The notes beneath the pieces are model-generated. The model ran no database searches and had not been told where the DNA came from. It saw nothing but the letters and a program-made list of their open reading frames with translations. Both the position numbers and the translations under genes were made by a program. Shown in pieces: positions 1 through 11,537 of a DNA stretch of 64,000 bases. Within the stretch, counting starts at the first letter, position 1; every line of letters begins with the position of its first letter. Source of the DNA: Nomia melanderi (lineage: Eukaryota > Arthropoda > Insecta > Hymenoptera > Halictidae); contig NC_134999.1 of assembly GCF_051020985.1 (NCBI RefSeq), forward strand, positions 24,461,160-24,525,159, given 5' to 3'.

Positions 1-230
1 ACATTAGGTTTAAACGTTACCTCACGTGCGCGATATTTATTCTTCAGGAACAGCTCCGAATGATGAAAGAAATGTTAATGTGTAGGCGTGATACGTGATC
101 TCATATGATCGAAATAGCTTCTGATGTCATTTTGCGGAAAACGCAGCTGCTTTTCAGCACGCTTTGTAATGTGTTCCGTGGCTTTGTTAGTTTTCAACGG
201 TTACTTCGTCATTAGTGATTTTTTAGCAGG
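1..230. other. Unique non-coding sequence
   Basis: No repeat match elsewhere in the window. An open frame from 124 has a hydrophobic start but runs into the tandem repeat beginning at 231, has no recognisable domain and is treated as chance. Confidence 0.5.
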
Positions 231-486
231 TTTCTATAGCGAAATTTTCAAAAGTCAATTGAACTCTATAGTTTTATTAACAGGTCAAAGGTTTACTCAA
301 CGAAAATCTGAACAGATTTTGAAGTTTCTATAAATTTTCAAAATACAATTGAACTCTATAGTTTTATTAACAGGTCGAAGGTTTACTCAATGAAAGTCTG
401 AACAGATCTTGGAGTTTCTACATCAAAATTTTCAAAAGTCAATTGACCTCTATAGTTTAATTACCAGCTCAAAGGTTACTCATCCA
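231..486. repeat. Tandem array K, ~92-bp unit, 2.8 copies
   Basis: Units start with TTTCTA at 231, 325 and 415. Each carries the words TCAATTGAACTCTATAG and TCTGAACAGAT. Divergent reverse-strand pieces of the same family occur at about 45003-45060 and 32812-32850, so the unit derives from a dispersed repeat that was amplified locally. Confidence 0.9.
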
Positions 487-1981
487 AACTCACAAAATCC
501 TTCGATTCTCAGTTCTCCCAGAATTTTCGGATTCTCATAGGCTCGGTTCCGTGGAAATTTATCGAAAGCTCCTAGCGGGATTCGACGGTGAAATACGGCC
601 GGTAGAAGTTTGTTCGGAAGTTGGCGGGAGTAATGCCGTGATTGCTCATATAAGACGTCTCCGGCGGAGATGCCACTTGCTCGTAAGACGGAGGAAGACA
701 CGGTATGTGGTGCAGTTTAATAATAGTAGCCGGCGCGTCTGTCCTCGGCCGTCCCCTCGCGACCCGCTAGAAAATGCTCGCCATATTTCCCGCGTGTGGT
801 CCTCGCGCGGTTACATCATTCGATGCTAAAATGGTCTTGAAGACGGTGCTTGAGTACAAAAACATGTTCCCACTAAAAACTCTGTTATATATAGGCGTGT
901 TTCTTGCGGTAGGAATTTTCTCCCAGCCCGATGGCTGGCATTCCTTCTGCGCGCCGCTTTTTGCGCGATGTTCCCCTTTTTTCTCCGTTCGATCGCTTCA
1001 ACTCTGTCGTCTTCCGGCCTCTCGAGGAACTAAAACTTACGGACTCTGTATTTGTTCTCTCCTTGCACTTGAAATCAGTTGAATTAAGTCTGTTGCATCG
1101 AGAACTTGGATTTTGTGCAGTTTATGGCTATTTCTGTATTTTTATAGATGTATGGGAGAATTTGGAGGAATGTTTGCAATGAGGACAATTGGATGTTAAC
1201 GAAATGATTAATTGTAGATTATAATGCTTCTTTAAATGCAGTAGCTTTTTTTGTAACAAGACTACTATTGTATTTTGCGCCGATAAGATATTTCGTTTAG
1301 ACGTTACGGCCGGCCTTGGCGAAATTACCAGCGACTTCCGGCTTCCGCTAATTCACTTGGAACACTCGTCCAGGCGAACGGCGTGGGATCACGCGATAAA
1401 TACGCCGAAAAGCCGAAATTGAAATAAACTCGAGTACGCCAGCGGGATCGCGATCTAGCTTTTAAAGAAATTGGCTGACGCGAAGTGCCTTTCGCTCGGA
1501 TGCACACGAGCTCCGCCTGTTTCGATTCCTGCAGTCTCCTTCTCGAGGAACACGGACATTTCCTCCGACGTGTAAACGGAAGCTTTCTGTAAAGTTCGAG
1601 TCGGACAATTTTAGGAAACATGTGAACAGTGCTCTGTTGGGGATCATCGAGTTTGAATACCTGTTGAAACTGAGAGTTTTTGTTTTGAAAGAGTTCAGTC
1701 GATTTTTTGAATATAAAGTTCATTGATATGATAGTTAGGGTTCTACGGGATGTTTTTTTTGATGGTTTTATTGTTGCATTGTTTAAGAAAATTTGGCAGT
1801 TGAATCGACTCTAAAATCTCTCTATAAACTTGAAATATTTGAAACTCGAAGGGAAAACGAGGCGAGTCACTGGGAATATTTAACGTTCGAGATACAGACC
1901 ATCATTAACAGATAAATCAAAGCTATTGAAATATTTCCTATAAATACAAAGTTCAATTCAACACTGTGCCACGTACACTCA
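487..1981. other. Non-coding, with GC-richer blocks at 550-830 and 900-1030
   Basis: Contains several open frames of 60-130 codons on both strands (for example 551-829 +, 774-1082 +, 1325-1723 -). They overlap one another in different frames, show no domain and lack a convincing exon structure. No repeat family is recognised. A regulatory role for the GC-richer parts is possible but unsupported. Confidence 0.4.
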
Positions 1982-1985
1982 TTAA

Positions 1986-2186
1986 CCATTGCGGACGAAG
2001 ATTCTTTGGAATATACGAAGTCTTCAGCAGATGAAGCTAAATTATATATCAGTTACTTAAGAGATGGAAAAAGAAACTACGTGCTGATCTCTTGGTATTT
2101 GAGTAATTCGATCATTTGTTCGCAATTTAGTCTTCGAATCATGAGAATTTCATCTCGCCAGAATGTCGACATTTGTCCGTGAAGGG
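1986..2186 (-). mobile_element. TTAA element, family B, near full length
   Basis: Left flank TTAA at 1982-1985; right flank TTGA at 2187-2190 (one change from TTAA). The ends carry GCGGACGAAG on the left and TTTGTCCG...AAGGG on the right. 201 bp, no coding capacity. Just inside the right end is the 12-bp palindrome AATGTCGACATT, the best-preserved copy of a feature seen at one end of this family. Confidence 0.8.
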
Positions 2187-3040
2187 TTGAAACTCCCATG
2201 TGCTCGGAACAGTCTCATTAACCAGAAACGAAGTGAAGATTCTTAATAATTGCTCCACTATCTTCCTTTGCATCTCGTATATCGAAAAACATTCGGTTCG
2301 TTCGATACGCTATCGAGATAGTCAACGTCCAAGCGAAAGCCCGATTCTAAAGGAACAATCTACGAATTAGTAGCTCGGAATTATGTGCAAAGCTTCGAAT
2401 TTGCGAATCTTAAGCCTTCGAACCTCGAAATCTCTCGGTCGGCAGCCGATTCGACACAGGAAAATTGCGAGGTTTATTTAATATTAAACTTCGCGAAATA
2501 TGGAAAGCTTCGAGATGAAAAATATCTAGAGCGCTTGAATTCAATAACTATCGTTACCCATTGTTCATTGCGATTCGCTGCGCGATTTAGGCTCCATCGC
2601 GCTGCGCGTCCGCCATTAATACGGCCACGCGTAATTCACACTGTTTCCCATCTGACGGCTGAATTCGCAAAATTGATGAAAATATCGAAATGATCGATAA
2701 GTAAATGAATTTTCAAGTATATGGAAATGTTTTCTAAGTACCACACCATTCGACGAACCGCATATTTGATCGCCAAGTGGTTTAACTAGTCAGACAAGAG
2801 TTTCCTTTGTCTATTAATTAAGCAGTTGATAATTTAGCTTCATCTGTGGAAGGTTTCGTACATTCCAAATCTCTGTATTTTCTCTGTATTGTATTCGACC
2901 ATTCAATTCTTAAAAAAGTGAAAATAACTTACAATTTTCATAGAAACTACACATCAATCGTAATAATTGGCTCTTGCATTCCCTCAGTAGGTTCTACGTT
3001 ACTTCTAGTAACCAGTCAAAATAGCTGAACATTGATTAAC
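2187..3040. other. Mixed non-coding sequence with a family B fragment
   Basis: 2776-2872 matches the inner and right part of family B in forward orientation (words TTAAGCAGTTGAT, TAGCTTCATCTG and TTCGTACATT). The rest, including 2380-2690, is not repeated in the window and has no recognisable coding content. Confidence 0.6.
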
Positions 3041-3173
3041 ATTGAAAAACATTGATTATTCGAAACATTTTCACTTGAATAATGAGTATTCAAAGAAACT
3101 GAAAATAATTTATTGTTACAACTTTTATGGGGATTGTATATCAATCGTATTAAACGCTCGGTAGTTAGCGTTA
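3041..3173 (-). repeat. Family E fragment
   Basis: Reverse-strand match to the copies at 21217 and 53724. Diagnostic words are CTGAAAATAATTTATTG, TTGTTACAA and CGCTCGGTAG. The TTAACACTAG terminus has decayed. Confidence 0.75.
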
Positions 3174-3869
3174 GCGTAAATTTCGATGAATCGCGGAGTA
3201 ACGGCCATTAACGAAGACCAATGTTGTTAATAATTTATCGCCTATTCTTCCGAGAGTCTTTGCTTTTATTACGAGTAAAATAATGGCCGGGAAAAATGTT
3301 GCGTACGTGCATCGCGAGGTGGAGACCTGTGGCTCGGCGCTTGCATAATGGCGGAGTGCTTGTAAGTCCGCAGGGAGAAAAGTTCAAGTTAAAGGCGCAC
3401 GGAAAGTCGTTAAATTTAATTGCTGTCATTTGACGAACGAGACGACCGGACACCTGTTTGCTCTGTTCTTGATGTATTTGCGTACATCGACGAAGCTGCG
3501 AAAACGCTTCCTTCGTATTCGTTGATCATCATTTTCGGGAATGTTCAACACTTTGCAGTAGACAGGTGTCATTGTTTAATTTGATGTAAGTTTGATAGTT
3601 TACTCTTTGCGCGAGTTTCTGCACTTTTGTATTGTTTTATTTGAAATGCAGTTGATTCTAATAAGATTGAAAATAAATGTCTTGGCACTGAATGAAGCTG
3701 AGCCTTTGTATTTGATATTTGTGTTTGAAACGTTCATTGTTTTTTGAAGTATTGAGAATACTGTTTAAGTTGTTAAGGAAGATCTTGTGTACATTGAGAG
3801 AAATTGTTGGTAACTTGTTTTATACTTAGTATTGAATTTTTCATTTCTCTCGAGTGCAAGGGATGACGA
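3174..3869. other. Non-coding, nothing recognised
   Basis: Unique sequence with a GC-richer centre around 3260-3440 containing an ATGGCGG word at 3350. No supported gene, repeat family or splice structure. Confidence 0.4.
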
Positions 3870-4170
3870 GTATTGAAATAAATATCGAAAATCTTGAAAA
3901 TCTTGGAAATCTTGAAATAAATCTTGAAAATCTTGAAAATCTTGAAATAAATCTTGAAAATCTTGAAATAAATCTTGAAAATCTTGAATTAAATCTTGAA
4001 TTAAATGTTGAAAATCTTGAACTAAATCTAGAAATAACTCTCAATAATCTCGAAAATCTCGAAAATCTCGAAAATCTCGAAAATCTTGAACTAAATCTCG
4101 GAATACCTCTCAGAAATCTCGAAAATCTCGAAATACCTCTCGAAAACCTCAAAAATCTCGAAATAAATCC
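3870..4170. repeat. 9-bp microsatellite-like array (AATCTTGAA / AATCTCGAA)
   Basis: About thirty imperfect 9-mers with occasional AATAAATCT spacers. Because the period is a multiple of three it leaves long open frames on both strands: Asn-Leu-Glu repeats on + (3854-4402) and Arg-Phe-Ser repeats on -. The open frames are a by-product of the repeat, not evidence of a protein. Confidence 0.95.
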
Positions 4171-4869
4171 TTTTTCGAACAACGCTCCCAACAATCGTCT
4201 CCATCCTTATTCTCCAGCTTCTCGAAAATCCCGAAAACCCGTATCGCCGAGTGTGATTCACACGGACACACTTGCACACTGTGCTCGATCGTCAGTTTTC
4301 AATCATTCGCACGCTGCGCGATGTTTTCGGAACGCACTTGAACGCGTTCTCGCAAAGCACGCCGCACTTACTCCACATTCACGGTGTTCTTTCACACGTT
4401 AATCTATAGCTGCTCGCTGCAGCGTGCTGGAATCCCAGTATCAACAGGTCGAATTTCTTCCTTTGTTTACTGGAATCTGTTATATTACGATGATTCCAAT
4501 TTGCGGACCAATAACGGCCTGAATACTCCCGTAGCTCGGTGAAACTTTTTGTTCGACTTCCTGAAAGTTTCAGGGAAATACGTGTAATTAAGGAACAGTC
4601 GATGATATCTGCTTATTCGCTGGAATATATAATTTGCAGTAGTGTGAGTGAAAGAATTTATTGTAGAATGTGTAGAATTTATTTCAATTGTTAATGTTTA
4701 ATAGAAATGAAGCAGTCGATTCGATTTCCGGAATTCTTCTATAGAACCGAGACTTCCGACATTCAACGCTTGATTCGCGTGTTAAAACAATTTCCTCCGA
4801 AATCTAGGATCTATTTTTTCAACTGTAGAAGTTAGGAATGAGTCATTTTCCAAATTGGTAGTTTTAGTG
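4171..4869. other. Non-coding, nothing recognised
   Basis: A moderately GC-rich stretch (4180-4440) followed by AT-rich unique sequence. No supported gene. Confidence 0.4.
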
Positions 4870-4873
4870 TTAA

Positions 4874-5106
4874 CCACTTGCTCTGGAAAAACGCCACGCA
4901 CGTATTCGACCTAATTCTCTCCGAAAATACTCAACGATGTCTTCCATTGATAATCTCGTCGCATTCCTATTATATTCGAAATGTATCACTCTACACAAAA
5001 TTATTAACAAATAAAATAAGTGTATATAAGTATAAAATAGTTAAAAACAAAATCCACCACAGTAAACTTTGCCAAATTTCTGAAATTTCTCTCCAGCGGT
5101 CAAAAT
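4874..5106 (-). mobile_element. TTAA element, family I
   Basis: TTAA at 4870-4873 followed by CCACTTGCTCTGGAAAA. Aligns in reverse along its length with the copy at 40608-40790 through the words TTGGCAAAGT, TTTTGTTTTTAACTATTTTA and GAGTGATACATTTCGAA. The far end is degenerate, so its boundary is approximate. Confidence 0.75.
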
Positions 5107-6574
5107 GTCGCGTAAACTCATCAATACCTCGTAACAGCCTAAACGAAGAAAACATCAACCCCATAGATTCTTTCCATCACACATACAAGTAACACCCTAC
5201 ATACAGACGAAGATTTCCGAAGAATAGATTCGCCAGAGGGCGAGCGACGTTAAAGACAGGGCGATTAAGCTGAAAAATTCGAGGAAACCACGAAAGAGCC
5301 GGCTGCGCGTTCCCGCTCGTATCTTCGGGATTATTTCATCCCGTAAGACTTCGCTGGCATGAAATCTCCTTAAGATAGTTCCGAGTTTGCGATACCGTGA
5401 TGCAGTGGGGGCGCGGGGGAGATTTAGGAGTCACGAGACTGAGCAACGGGGAAAAACGCGTGGGAGTCGCTGCTCGCCGGAGGGTGAGGGGAGGGTCGAT
5501 ACCGTCGCGAGCTGGCTGGAGGATGGGTTCGAGAGGGTGGAAAGGAATCGACGTAAAAAAGAGGCTGGTCGAGTGTGAACAGGAGAAAAAAGATATCCTA
5601 TCTCGGAGATTATTGTAGCCCTGCGAGGAACCGAGTGGTTACGAATTTTTCTTCGGAGAGTTTCGGTCCAAGAAATTTTTGGAAATGAAATATGAAATAA
5701 TCAGAAAATTTCAGTAAAAACATGACTCAAAGCCATATCGTCCAATTAGGGTTAAAACACAGCAACTTATGAGACGACATAATATTACTGCTTGCTACAC
5801 GATCTTCATCGCGAAAGATGAAAGAAGAAGAAGCTGGCTTCCAGGCAGATTAGTAGATTAGTTAACATAGTACATGAAACTTTGCAACTTGTATGTAAAA
5901 ATAGCAACTGTGAGTCGCCTCTCGACTTAGAATTAAAATGATATTAATTCTTTCAGCGATGAATTATTTATCCTTTCAGATACACATGTAATTCCTGTTC
6001 GTTTTGCTTTAGCTTTTCGTTAGAACGCATTATAAGTGCATTTGGCCTGCGTTAGACGAGTATACTCTTCATTATTCTATTTGATTGCGTTATCTGAGAT
6101 GTCTGAAACTAAATTCCACCAGAAAGATTGACCAGTTTCCGAATTTGCCGATGCGTTCTGTGAATTGCAAAGGGCGTTCCATGTAAAAGGTGTCCAAAGA
6201 TCCGCGAGCGAACATGGAGTCTACGCGAGGTGACGATCGGATGAAAATAGAAGCACGACGTTGTATTTGGAGCCGCTTCCACGGCTAGAGTTTCTCGCGA
6301 GCAAAGATAGACGTGGGTAGGTGGCCGGGGAACGCGCTATTACCCTCCCTATAGGTGCCGGCCGTGTTTATCGATGATGCGGCACCCATCCGGCGAGTAG
6401 CAAATAAAAACCACGGGAAATACGGGCTGCGACGGTTTAGCTACAAGGAAATTCTACAGACTAATACGTTGGCTTCGTTGCGACGTAAATTGTGCTTCGT
6501 TGCGAATGCGGAGGTTCACTGAGACGTTACATCGATGGGAATTCTTAGTTATTTTGATTTTGTGGGAAGTGTAT
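5107..6574. other. Unique sequence with two GC-richer blocks
   Basis: 5210-5620 is purine-rich on the + strand, with overlapping short open frames that I do not accept as genes. 6120-6540 is a balanced-composition unique block unlike the surrounding repeats and could be a conserved regulatory element. No supported exon. Confidence 0.4.
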
Positions 6575-6862
6575 CTCAGAAAACGTCTACTCTGATTATT
6601 CAGTACTTCCAAAGAAAAATTTTTGGAGTACAAAGGTTAACGTACGTTCGTTACTCAGTTTGAAACGTAGCAAAATTGTAAAGTTTGATATCTAATATCC
6701 TAAACCATTATATTCCACATTATAAAGTTTCATATCTAATATGCGAAGAAAGAAAACACTTTCCTCTCAATTTTCTCTTCTGCTCTGATTATTGAGTACT
6801 TCTAACGACAAACTCCTAAAGTGCAAAGGTTAACTTACGTTCGTTACTCAGTTAAACGTAGA
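6575..6862. repeat. Local duplication, ~190-bp spacing
   Basis: The words CTCTGATTATT.AGTACTTC and GCAAAGGTTAAC(G/T)TACGTTCGT occur at 6591-6650 and again at 6782-6845. The inner word resembles the right end of families A/B, so the duplicated unit includes an old TTAA element end. Confidence 0.75.
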
Positions 6863-7859
6863 ATCCCGTCATTCCTGTAAGTGACTGAGAGTCATATCGT
6901 GGTATGATTCGAAAGTACCTTCTATTGATTAAACTGAAGCATCAAATTCGTATCAATACAATTCGAAATAATGAACTGAGTGTTAAACATATCATTCCAT
7001 AGGACTCATCATCCTTAAAAATCCGCATTATTTCAAATCAAACCTTCTCGAAGACTTGTCGAACTCAAACGATAAAGCATTCAGAACCTCGCAAATCACA
7101 ACAAAATTCCCAAAACCTCACCAAATGCCAAATCTCCATGATCTCCAGAAACAATACAATCCTCAAGAACCAACAATCAAACCCAGCATCATCCTTAAAA
7201 CTGCGCATCACTCGAAAGCATCGCTCGAAAGACGTACGGCGGCGCCGATTTCCCATCGAGTTTCCAGGGTCCCAGCCAAAGGAGGACGGAATAAAATCTG
7301 CCTCGTCGAGATTCGGCGTTCAATCTTCTTAACGTGACTGAGGTCAGTTGCCAGTCATTTGTCTGGCGGGGGAGGGAGAGCAGCGCTCCTTAGAGTTTCT
7401 TCCCCCCGGCGCACACGCGCGTCCATCTAAATTAGCCTCTTCAATCACAGTACAATGGTTACACACCCAAGGCCAGCTTTTCAAAGCCGACACCGTGAAT
7501 CGCAACGAACTTCCCTATTGGCTGTTTACTATCGAGTCGAGGCCCGAACTGGCAAATGGCCAATAGAGATGCCCCTATATCGCTGGCATCGGAATCGCTC
7601 ATTGCGAGGATCTCTCTCTCTCTCTCTCGATCTCTCTTGTTTGAAATTCGTTAACGATAAAAGGCTCGAACAAAAGGACCGCTCGGTTACATCCTCATCA
7701 GTCATGGCGGATCTTTATCGCCGCGATCTCGCTTCCCCTAATGGCGTTCGATCGCTGGTGGATCCCTACGCGCGGGTTTCTGTGTCGTATCGCGTCATTC
7801 CCGAAAAGTAATCAGCTAATTCGCTGCGGAGAAATATTGCGTGATTGTTGTGGATATGG
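6863..7859. other. Non-coding; (TC)n at 7608-7636
   Basis: Unique sequence with a GC-richer block 7200-7800. Contains a short TC dinucleotide run. Open frames 7348-7566 and 7455-7811 overlap in different frames and have no recognisable domain. Confidence 0.4.
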
Positions 7860-8217
7860 GAACCTTCGGATGAGTTAGTTATCGATTGATTAGTTAAGAG
7901 AAAAAAGTATGTATTGAGAGCTTGATGTTCGAGTAATTAAATTATTTAGGAACCTTCAGCAGGTGAAGCTGAGTTACTTGTCGATTGAGTAATTGAGAGA
8001 AAGAAATTATGTATTGATAGCTTGATATTCGAGTAATTAAATCATCTACGACTTAGTTTTTCGAATACGAAACCTTCAACAAATGAAGCTTACCTATCAA
8101 TTGATTAATTAACAGAATGAAATTGTGTATTGACAGCTTGCTGTTCGAGTAATCAAATCACGACTTAGTTTTTCAAATACGAAACTTTCGTCTCGAAATG
8201 ACATTCGTCTGCAAAGG
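7860..8217 (-). repeat. Family B copy with internal triplication
   Basis: Three successive versions of the family B interior start at 7860, 7950 and 8069, each with AACCTTC..., TGTATTGA.AGCTTG and TTCGAGTAATTAAAT. The third continues into the true right end, CATTCGTCTGCAAAGG, followed by TTAA at 8218-8221. The element therefore expanded by local duplication after insertion. Confidence 0.85.
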
Positions 8218-8221
8218 TTAA

Positions 8222-8425
8222 CACGTTGACCCTTTGAATTTCTTTGAGAAATCATTCACTGAATTGTAAATCAATTGAAATCTCAACAGATGCACTCAAA
8301 GATTGTACTAATTGTTTTGTGTCTCGTAAACCTAATGAATTTGTTTAGTTTCTCGCAAAGTGGATTCAATTGAATGAAAATTTTGAATACATATTCTTCA
8401 TAAATCATTGCAAATTCTACATTTA
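8222..8425. other. Sequence between two family B copies
   Basis: Starts at the shared TTAA (8218-8221) with CACGTTGACCC, a C/L-type terminus, but I could not find the matching other end. Possibly a decayed element. Confidence 0.4.
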
Positions 8426-8429
8426 TTAA

Positions 8430-8603
8430 CCCTTCGACATTTCCGCCAATCAAATTTCCACATTTGTAATACTAAGTCGCAAACAAATAATTCAATTACT
8501 CAAACAGCAGATCTGTTTATAATTTTTTTGTCTATTATTTAAGCAATCGATCAATTTAACTTCTGCTGAAGATTTCGTATATTTCAAAGAATCTTTCAAA
8601 CGA
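8430..8603 (+). mobile_element. TTAA element, family B, forward
   Basis: Flanked by TTAA at 8426-8429 and 8604-8607. Interior words TAATACTAAGTCGCAAACAA, ACTCAAACAGCAG and GAAGATTTCGTATATTTC match other B copies. 174 bp; the left terminus has lost a few bases. Confidence 0.85.
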
Positions 8604-8661
8604 TTAATCACTTAACACTAGCAAATTAGAGAAGTAACCAGTGATTGCGAAGTAATATTAA

Positions 8662-8849
8662 CCCTTTGCACTCGGAAGTTTCTCACTAGAAATATTATCA
8701 ATATTTTACGAGACAAAGACGATATTCCTCGTAACTAACTCGAAGGGAAGTCATCAGAAAAATTGGGAAAAATAAAAAATATTCCAATATTGCATAAATA
8801 TCAGATTTTTAAGTTTTACTGCGTCAAATCAAGTGGTGACTGAGAGTCA
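8662..8849 (-). mobile_element. TTAA element, family A, truncated at the palindrome end
   Basis: TTAA at 8658-8661 then CCCTTTGCACTCGGAAG. Runs to the family A palindrome GTGACTGAGAGTCAC (8835-8849) and stops there, joined directly to a reverse family J segment. The final CTCGAGTGCAAAGGG is missing. Confidence 0.85.
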
Positions 8850-8850
8850 C

Positions 8851-9070
8851 TACTCTGAAGAGCGCTATAGCACTCTTGTGTTGCGTCAAAATGGCGGAGA
8901 GCGCGAGGCGTTCAGTATCAATTATAATTTTCTTACTATATTCTTCAAGAACTAAATCGAAGTAACTTAATTTGAATAACTGTTATTTCTTGATATCTTT
9001 TGTAACAACACAACATTCGTGATCTCATTAAATAACTACTCTTAATTTTGTCCTACTTCATCACTTCGAA
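8851..9070 (-). repeat. Family J segment
   Basis: Reverse match to 34889-35070 and to the 49.7-50.2 kb array: TTGCGTCAAAATGGCGG, GAACGCCTCGCG (on the reverse strand) and TGATCTCATTAAATAA. It carries an AAAATGGCGG word resembling a YY1/Pho site. Confidence 0.65.
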
Positions 9071-9710
9071 TATTTGCTAAATATCCAAAAGTTCAGCATC
9101 CAAACAATTAACAGTGGATGAATCAACAAACTAGATTTCGAAAGCAGTTCGAAGAATAAAGATTCCATAAGAAGATCATCGTTAATATCTTTTGTCGATC
9201 GAGTGTCCTAATTTTAATTTCGCCTAAGAGCATTTGCATGATTTGCCGTATAATTGCGTGGCCATGGAGAAAATGCGTCTTAATACTATTATAACAGAAG
9301 CAATCTATTCAGCCGAAGCCAGCCAGCCGGTAACCTCAAATCGGAATTGATCTTGCTACGGTGTTATCTCCTATTCCTAATGATCCACCATTGTAGCTTG
9401 TAGCTGCGGCTATAATGGAGGCAGGTAATACTATTGATTACGCCTAACTGAAACTGCGCCTTGCCGCTTTATTCCCATGTGCAAGGTATCCCTTAAACAC
9501 TGCGGCCGCTCGCTCGCGTCAACGCTGCGCTCGAAAATAACGAGTAAACCGGCCAACAGCCAGGACAGTATTGTTCAATTCGCGAAAATTTAGAAACTGC
9601 GCGAGCCACTTTGCTCCCGAGAGGATGTTATCTTCTCTTTTACACTGGTACTCGTTTCTATGGGGATCTGTCGCGATTAGACTGACAAGCGTGCGCTCTG
9701 GAAATATTGT
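9071..9710. other. Unique block, candidate conserved non-coding element
   Basis: 9190-9500 is unlike the surrounding repeats. It has an octamer-like ATTTGCAT (9232-9239), TTAATACTATTATAA and several short palindromic words. It has neither a sustained reading frame nor a splice pattern. The enhancer idea is inference from composition only. Confidence 0.35.
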
Positions 9711-9750
9711 TTAACGCGTTGAATGCTATGGAAACTTCCGTTGTATTTTG

Positions 9751-9946
9751 CTTGTGAACTGTGTTTAGTTTTTCAATGAAATATTAAGTTATAGGAAAGT
9801 TTCTGGTGATTTTTGTATATTTTTCTTGTGAACTGTATTGAGTTTTTCAATGAAATATTAAGTTATGTTCAAGTTTTTGTTCATTTTCTTTTCTTGTGAA
9901 CTGTATTGAGTTTTTCAATGAAGTAAGTTATAGGAAAGTTTCTATT
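9751..9946. repeat. Tandem array, ~70-bp unit, 3 copies
   Basis: CTTGTGAACTGT starts units at 9751, 9825 and 9893, each followed by TTTTTCAATGAA. A C-like terminus, TTAACGCGTTGAATGC, begins at 9711 immediately upstream, so the array may have grown inside an old family C element. Confidence 0.9.
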
Positions 9947-9952
9947 ATTTAA

Positions 9953-10188
9953 CCCTTTGCTCTCGAGAGGTGACTCTCAGTCACCACTTGACTTGATGCA
10001 GTAAAACTGTCAAATTTGATATTTAATATTGAACTTTATAACGCCTCCATACATGAAATATTGAAATAAAATAGCTTTGTCTCTCAGTTTACTTGCGATT
10101 TCTTTTTGCGTTAATTTACACAAATATCGTCTTTGTCTAGTTAGAAAATGTCAAGTATTTCTAACGAAATACTTACGAGTACAAAGGG
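9953..10188 (+). mobile_element. TTAA element, family A, complete reference copy
   Basis: 236 bp between TTAA at 9949-9952 and TTAA at 10189-10192. Left end CCCTTTGCTCTCGAGA followed by the palindrome GGTGACT-ctc-AGTCACC. Right end ACGAGTACAAAGGG without a palindrome. The interior is AT-rich and non-coding. TTAA flanks and terminal inverted repeats match a piggyBac-type non-autonomous element; the transposase source is not in this window. Confidence 0.92.
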
Positions 10189-10192
10189 TTAA

Positions 10193-10857
10193 TTAGAGTA
10201 ACTCTATTAGATAGTTCGTTCTACTCTTCCCAGAAGACTTCGCCTACAATCGCGAAAATTGTAGTTTCAGCGTATCGCAACGCGTTTTCTCCTAATCACA
10301 GTACTCAAATTCGACTCAGACTATCACTAAATAATATCTGAAGCCTTCAACATCCATAAAATTCACGGATTCTCCCCGTAAGACTCAAAATTCCAACAGC
10401 AAGAGGCAAAATTACGTCGCGCGCCTAAATCAAAGTTTCGATTGCGGTCTCATTGCTGCCGTTGCTCATCCAACGCCAGAAGACTGGCGAAGTAATATTT
10501 CGGCGAAGAAAGAGACAGAGGAGGTATTAAACTGCGAAACGCAGGGAAAGAAGTGACGAGGCTCGAGAGGGCCGGATAGAACAGGCGGAGCGCGGCGGAA
10601 AAAGAAAAGGTAATAACAATGCGCTATAATTTCCGAGAACAATGCTCTCATTATGCTTCGCTGGGTGTTCCACGTTGCGAGTGTACGCCGGTAAACTGTA
10701 CCAAACAGTTTCAAACTGCCGGATGTTTTATCATCGCGCCAGATTTTCTTTCGTGCTGTCTATCGTTTCGATCGTTCGCGGTATTTGATAATTGCATTAG
10801 TAAAATATTGTTTCGAATTATGGATGGAGATCTCTAAAAGAATATTATTGCAAGTTT
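10193..10857. other. Unique sequence, GC-richer at 10430-10760
   Basis: No repeat or gene recognised. Open frames 10466-10714 (-) and 10619-10837 (+) overlap on opposite strands and carry no recognisable domain. Confidence 0.4.
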
Positions 10858-11310
10858 ATTCTTAATTCAGTTTACTTGTTTATTTAGTCAAGTCTTTTTA
10901 ATATCGTCAAAATAGAAATGGTTCATCGAATCATTCGAGCTACGAAGCATCGAAGAAATCGCAGTTTCCTATCCAATAGTGTCTCCAAAAGTCATCGGAA
11001 AGTCGCAGTAATGAACATTGTCGCAACTTTGTTCTCAATTCAGGCTACTTGTTCATTCATTTACACATTCCATTATTCCTCCAGTCAAGAATTTTCAATC
11101 CCATCAAAATAAAAACGATTCATCGAGTCATTCGAGCTATGAAGCATCGAAGAAGTCGCAGTTTCCTATCAAACAGTATCTCCCCAAAAGTCATCGCAGT
11201 AATTACACGAAGAACACTAGTAATTACCTCTCCATTCATTCACACATTCCACGGTGCCTCACTCCTTCAAAACACAAACGATTCGCCCATCGAATCATTC
11301 GAACTCCTCG
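10858..11310. repeat. Local tandem duplication, ~197-bp spacing
   Basis: TCATTCGAGCTA.GAAGCATCGAAG occurs at 10931 and 11128, and a shorter form (TCATTCGAAC) at 11295. The first two units also share CGCAGTTTCCTATC and AAAGTCATCG. Confidence 0.85.
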
Positions 11311-11537
11311 ACTCGCGCAGATCGAAACTTGTTTACCAGGGCACGAACTCTGACCCGACCTGGCGGACAATTTAGCTAAGTACCGGTTCCGGAGGGAGAA
11401 GCCACGGATCAACAGATTGACTGCGCCGGGATCTTAGCGACAATTACTCTGCAGAACGACGTTGTAATTGCCGCAAAGAAGCTGGAGAAAAATCCGGCGA
11501 GGGAAAGTAACCGACGAAGGAGCCTCCATCGACGTGG

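Noticed and set aside
3854..4402. Longest + open frame (182 codons, Leu-Glu-Asn repeats)
   Set aside because: It is the translation of a 9-bp simple repeat, and the opposite strand is equally open. No splice or start context.
9949..10192. TTAACCC words as telomeric repeats
   Set aside because: They are not tandem and always mark the ends of ~200-bp elements; insect telomeres are usually TTAGG arrays.
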